The notes beneath the pieces are model-generated. The model was not told the origin of the DNA, did no database searches, and saw nothing but the letters and a program-made list of their open reading frames with translations. A DNA stretch of 21,720 nucleotides from an uncultured Eubacteriales bacterium (lineage in GTDB: Bacteria > Bacillota > Clostridia > Oscillospirales > CAG-272): contig URAP01000029.1 of the NCBI GenBank assembly GCA_900545935.1, positions 1-21,720 on the forward strand. Direction: 5' to 3'. The position numbers and the translations under genes were made by a program. Below are positions 21,325-21,720 of the stretch, one piece after another. Each line of letters opens with the position of its first letter. Position 1 is the stretch's first letter.

Positions 21325-21720
21325 ATATAGCTGTTTGTTGCTTATCTGCAATGCTCATCATATATGCACCGCAGGAAAAAATCATAGATACTGCAATCTC
21401 CGCTGTCCGGTCGATAACACAGCTACACATACCCGGCCGCGAAAAATCATATTGTATAAACGAACTCAGGCAGCACATGTACGAATGACCGCCGCGGGAG
21501 AACAATGACGTTATGTAATTACCGCAGCATAGGGTGTACGAGCTCTGCGAGCATGAAAAACTAAGGCGGCAGGCGTGATACTTTTCTCTTAGAAACGGGA
21601 GTCGTCGTACCCGACGACCGTTTCGGGTACAAACTAATACTCTCGCTATCGGCTGAGCAGTCATCAGGGGGATACATAAGGGGGAAACTGCGCCGAATAG
21701 GAGCGAAGCGTATCGCGGCG
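21325..21720. other. Gap at the window end with no supported gene
   Basis: No convincing coding region on either strand. A minus-strand open frame (21323-21664) has no ribosome binding site and an unlikely Cys/Ser-rich translation. The only notable structure is the hairpin at 21592-21624. Confidence 0.4.
21592..21624. other. Strong bulged hairpin near the window end
   Basis: Arms gaaacgg (21592-21598) and ccgtttc (21618-21624), then a three-base gag bulge, then tcgtcg/cgacga around a tacc loop. A competing stem pairs gtaccc with gggtac, using the loop and the downstream bases. There is no T run. Could be part of a leader RNA of a gene beyond the window. Confidence 0.35.

Noticed and set aside
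21323..21664. Minus-strand open frame of 113 codons
   Set aside because: No ribosome binding site, Cys/Ser-rich unlikely composition, no motif, and it overlaps the terminator and hairpin structures.

Overview
The window reads as a chromosomal segment of a GC-rich Gram-positive bacterium of the class Clostridia, most like the Oscillospirales/Ruminococcaceae group of gut Firmicutes. The grounds are the gene set (ZapA next to a long U32 peptidase, DUF4321 next to Maf, a PASTA protein, an ECF transporter S component), GGAGG-type ribosome binding sites, sigma-A-type promoters, and repeats whose style I recall from those genomes. No taxonomic search was possible, so this is inference.

Layout. Positions 1-262 hold a MITE-like element with 20-bp perfect terminal inverted repeats. 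Then come nth (376-1035, +) and an ECF S component (1240-1767, +). An AT-rich, probably acquired patch (about 1900-3500) carries a SAM methyltransferase and a frameshifted GyrI-like domain remnant. A Mn-type CDF metal exporter follows (3622-4794, -). After a second palindromic repeat and a structured non-coding stretch comes a minus-strand run read in the order zapA, U32 peptidase, dut, DUF4321 protein, maf, penicillin-binding protein (11977 down to 5487). It combines cell division, wall synthesis and nucleotide or RNA hygiene. proB (12167-12949, +) diverges from zapA. A small conserved-looking unknown gene (13320-13703, -) lies between terminators.

The most unusual part is 13980-18956. A 1056-residue single-pass membrane protein on the minus strand has a kinase-like domain that has lost its catalytic residues (a pseudokinase), an acidic linker, two PASTA domains, an Ig-like domain and a C-terminal array of WSxWS/TxY repeats. 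It diverges from a gene in which dephospho-CoA kinase (CoaE) is fused in one reading frame, through a low-complexity linker and a membrane segment, to an extracellular lytic transglycosylase. An ABC-F ATPase (19089-21020, +) follows, with an 11-bp tandem repeat directly before its start codon.

Together the genes concern the cell envelope and division (PBP, ZapA, PASTA pseudokinase, lytic transglycosylase) alongside housekeeping (Nth, Dut, Maf, ProB, CoaE, U32, ABC-F). Two features recur: a repeat family placed right after the stop codons of three genes (PBP, proB, ABC-F) in the same orientation as the gene, and low-complexity expansions in five of the housekeeping or envelope proteins. The last 700 bases contain a terminator and a strong hairpin but no convincing gene.
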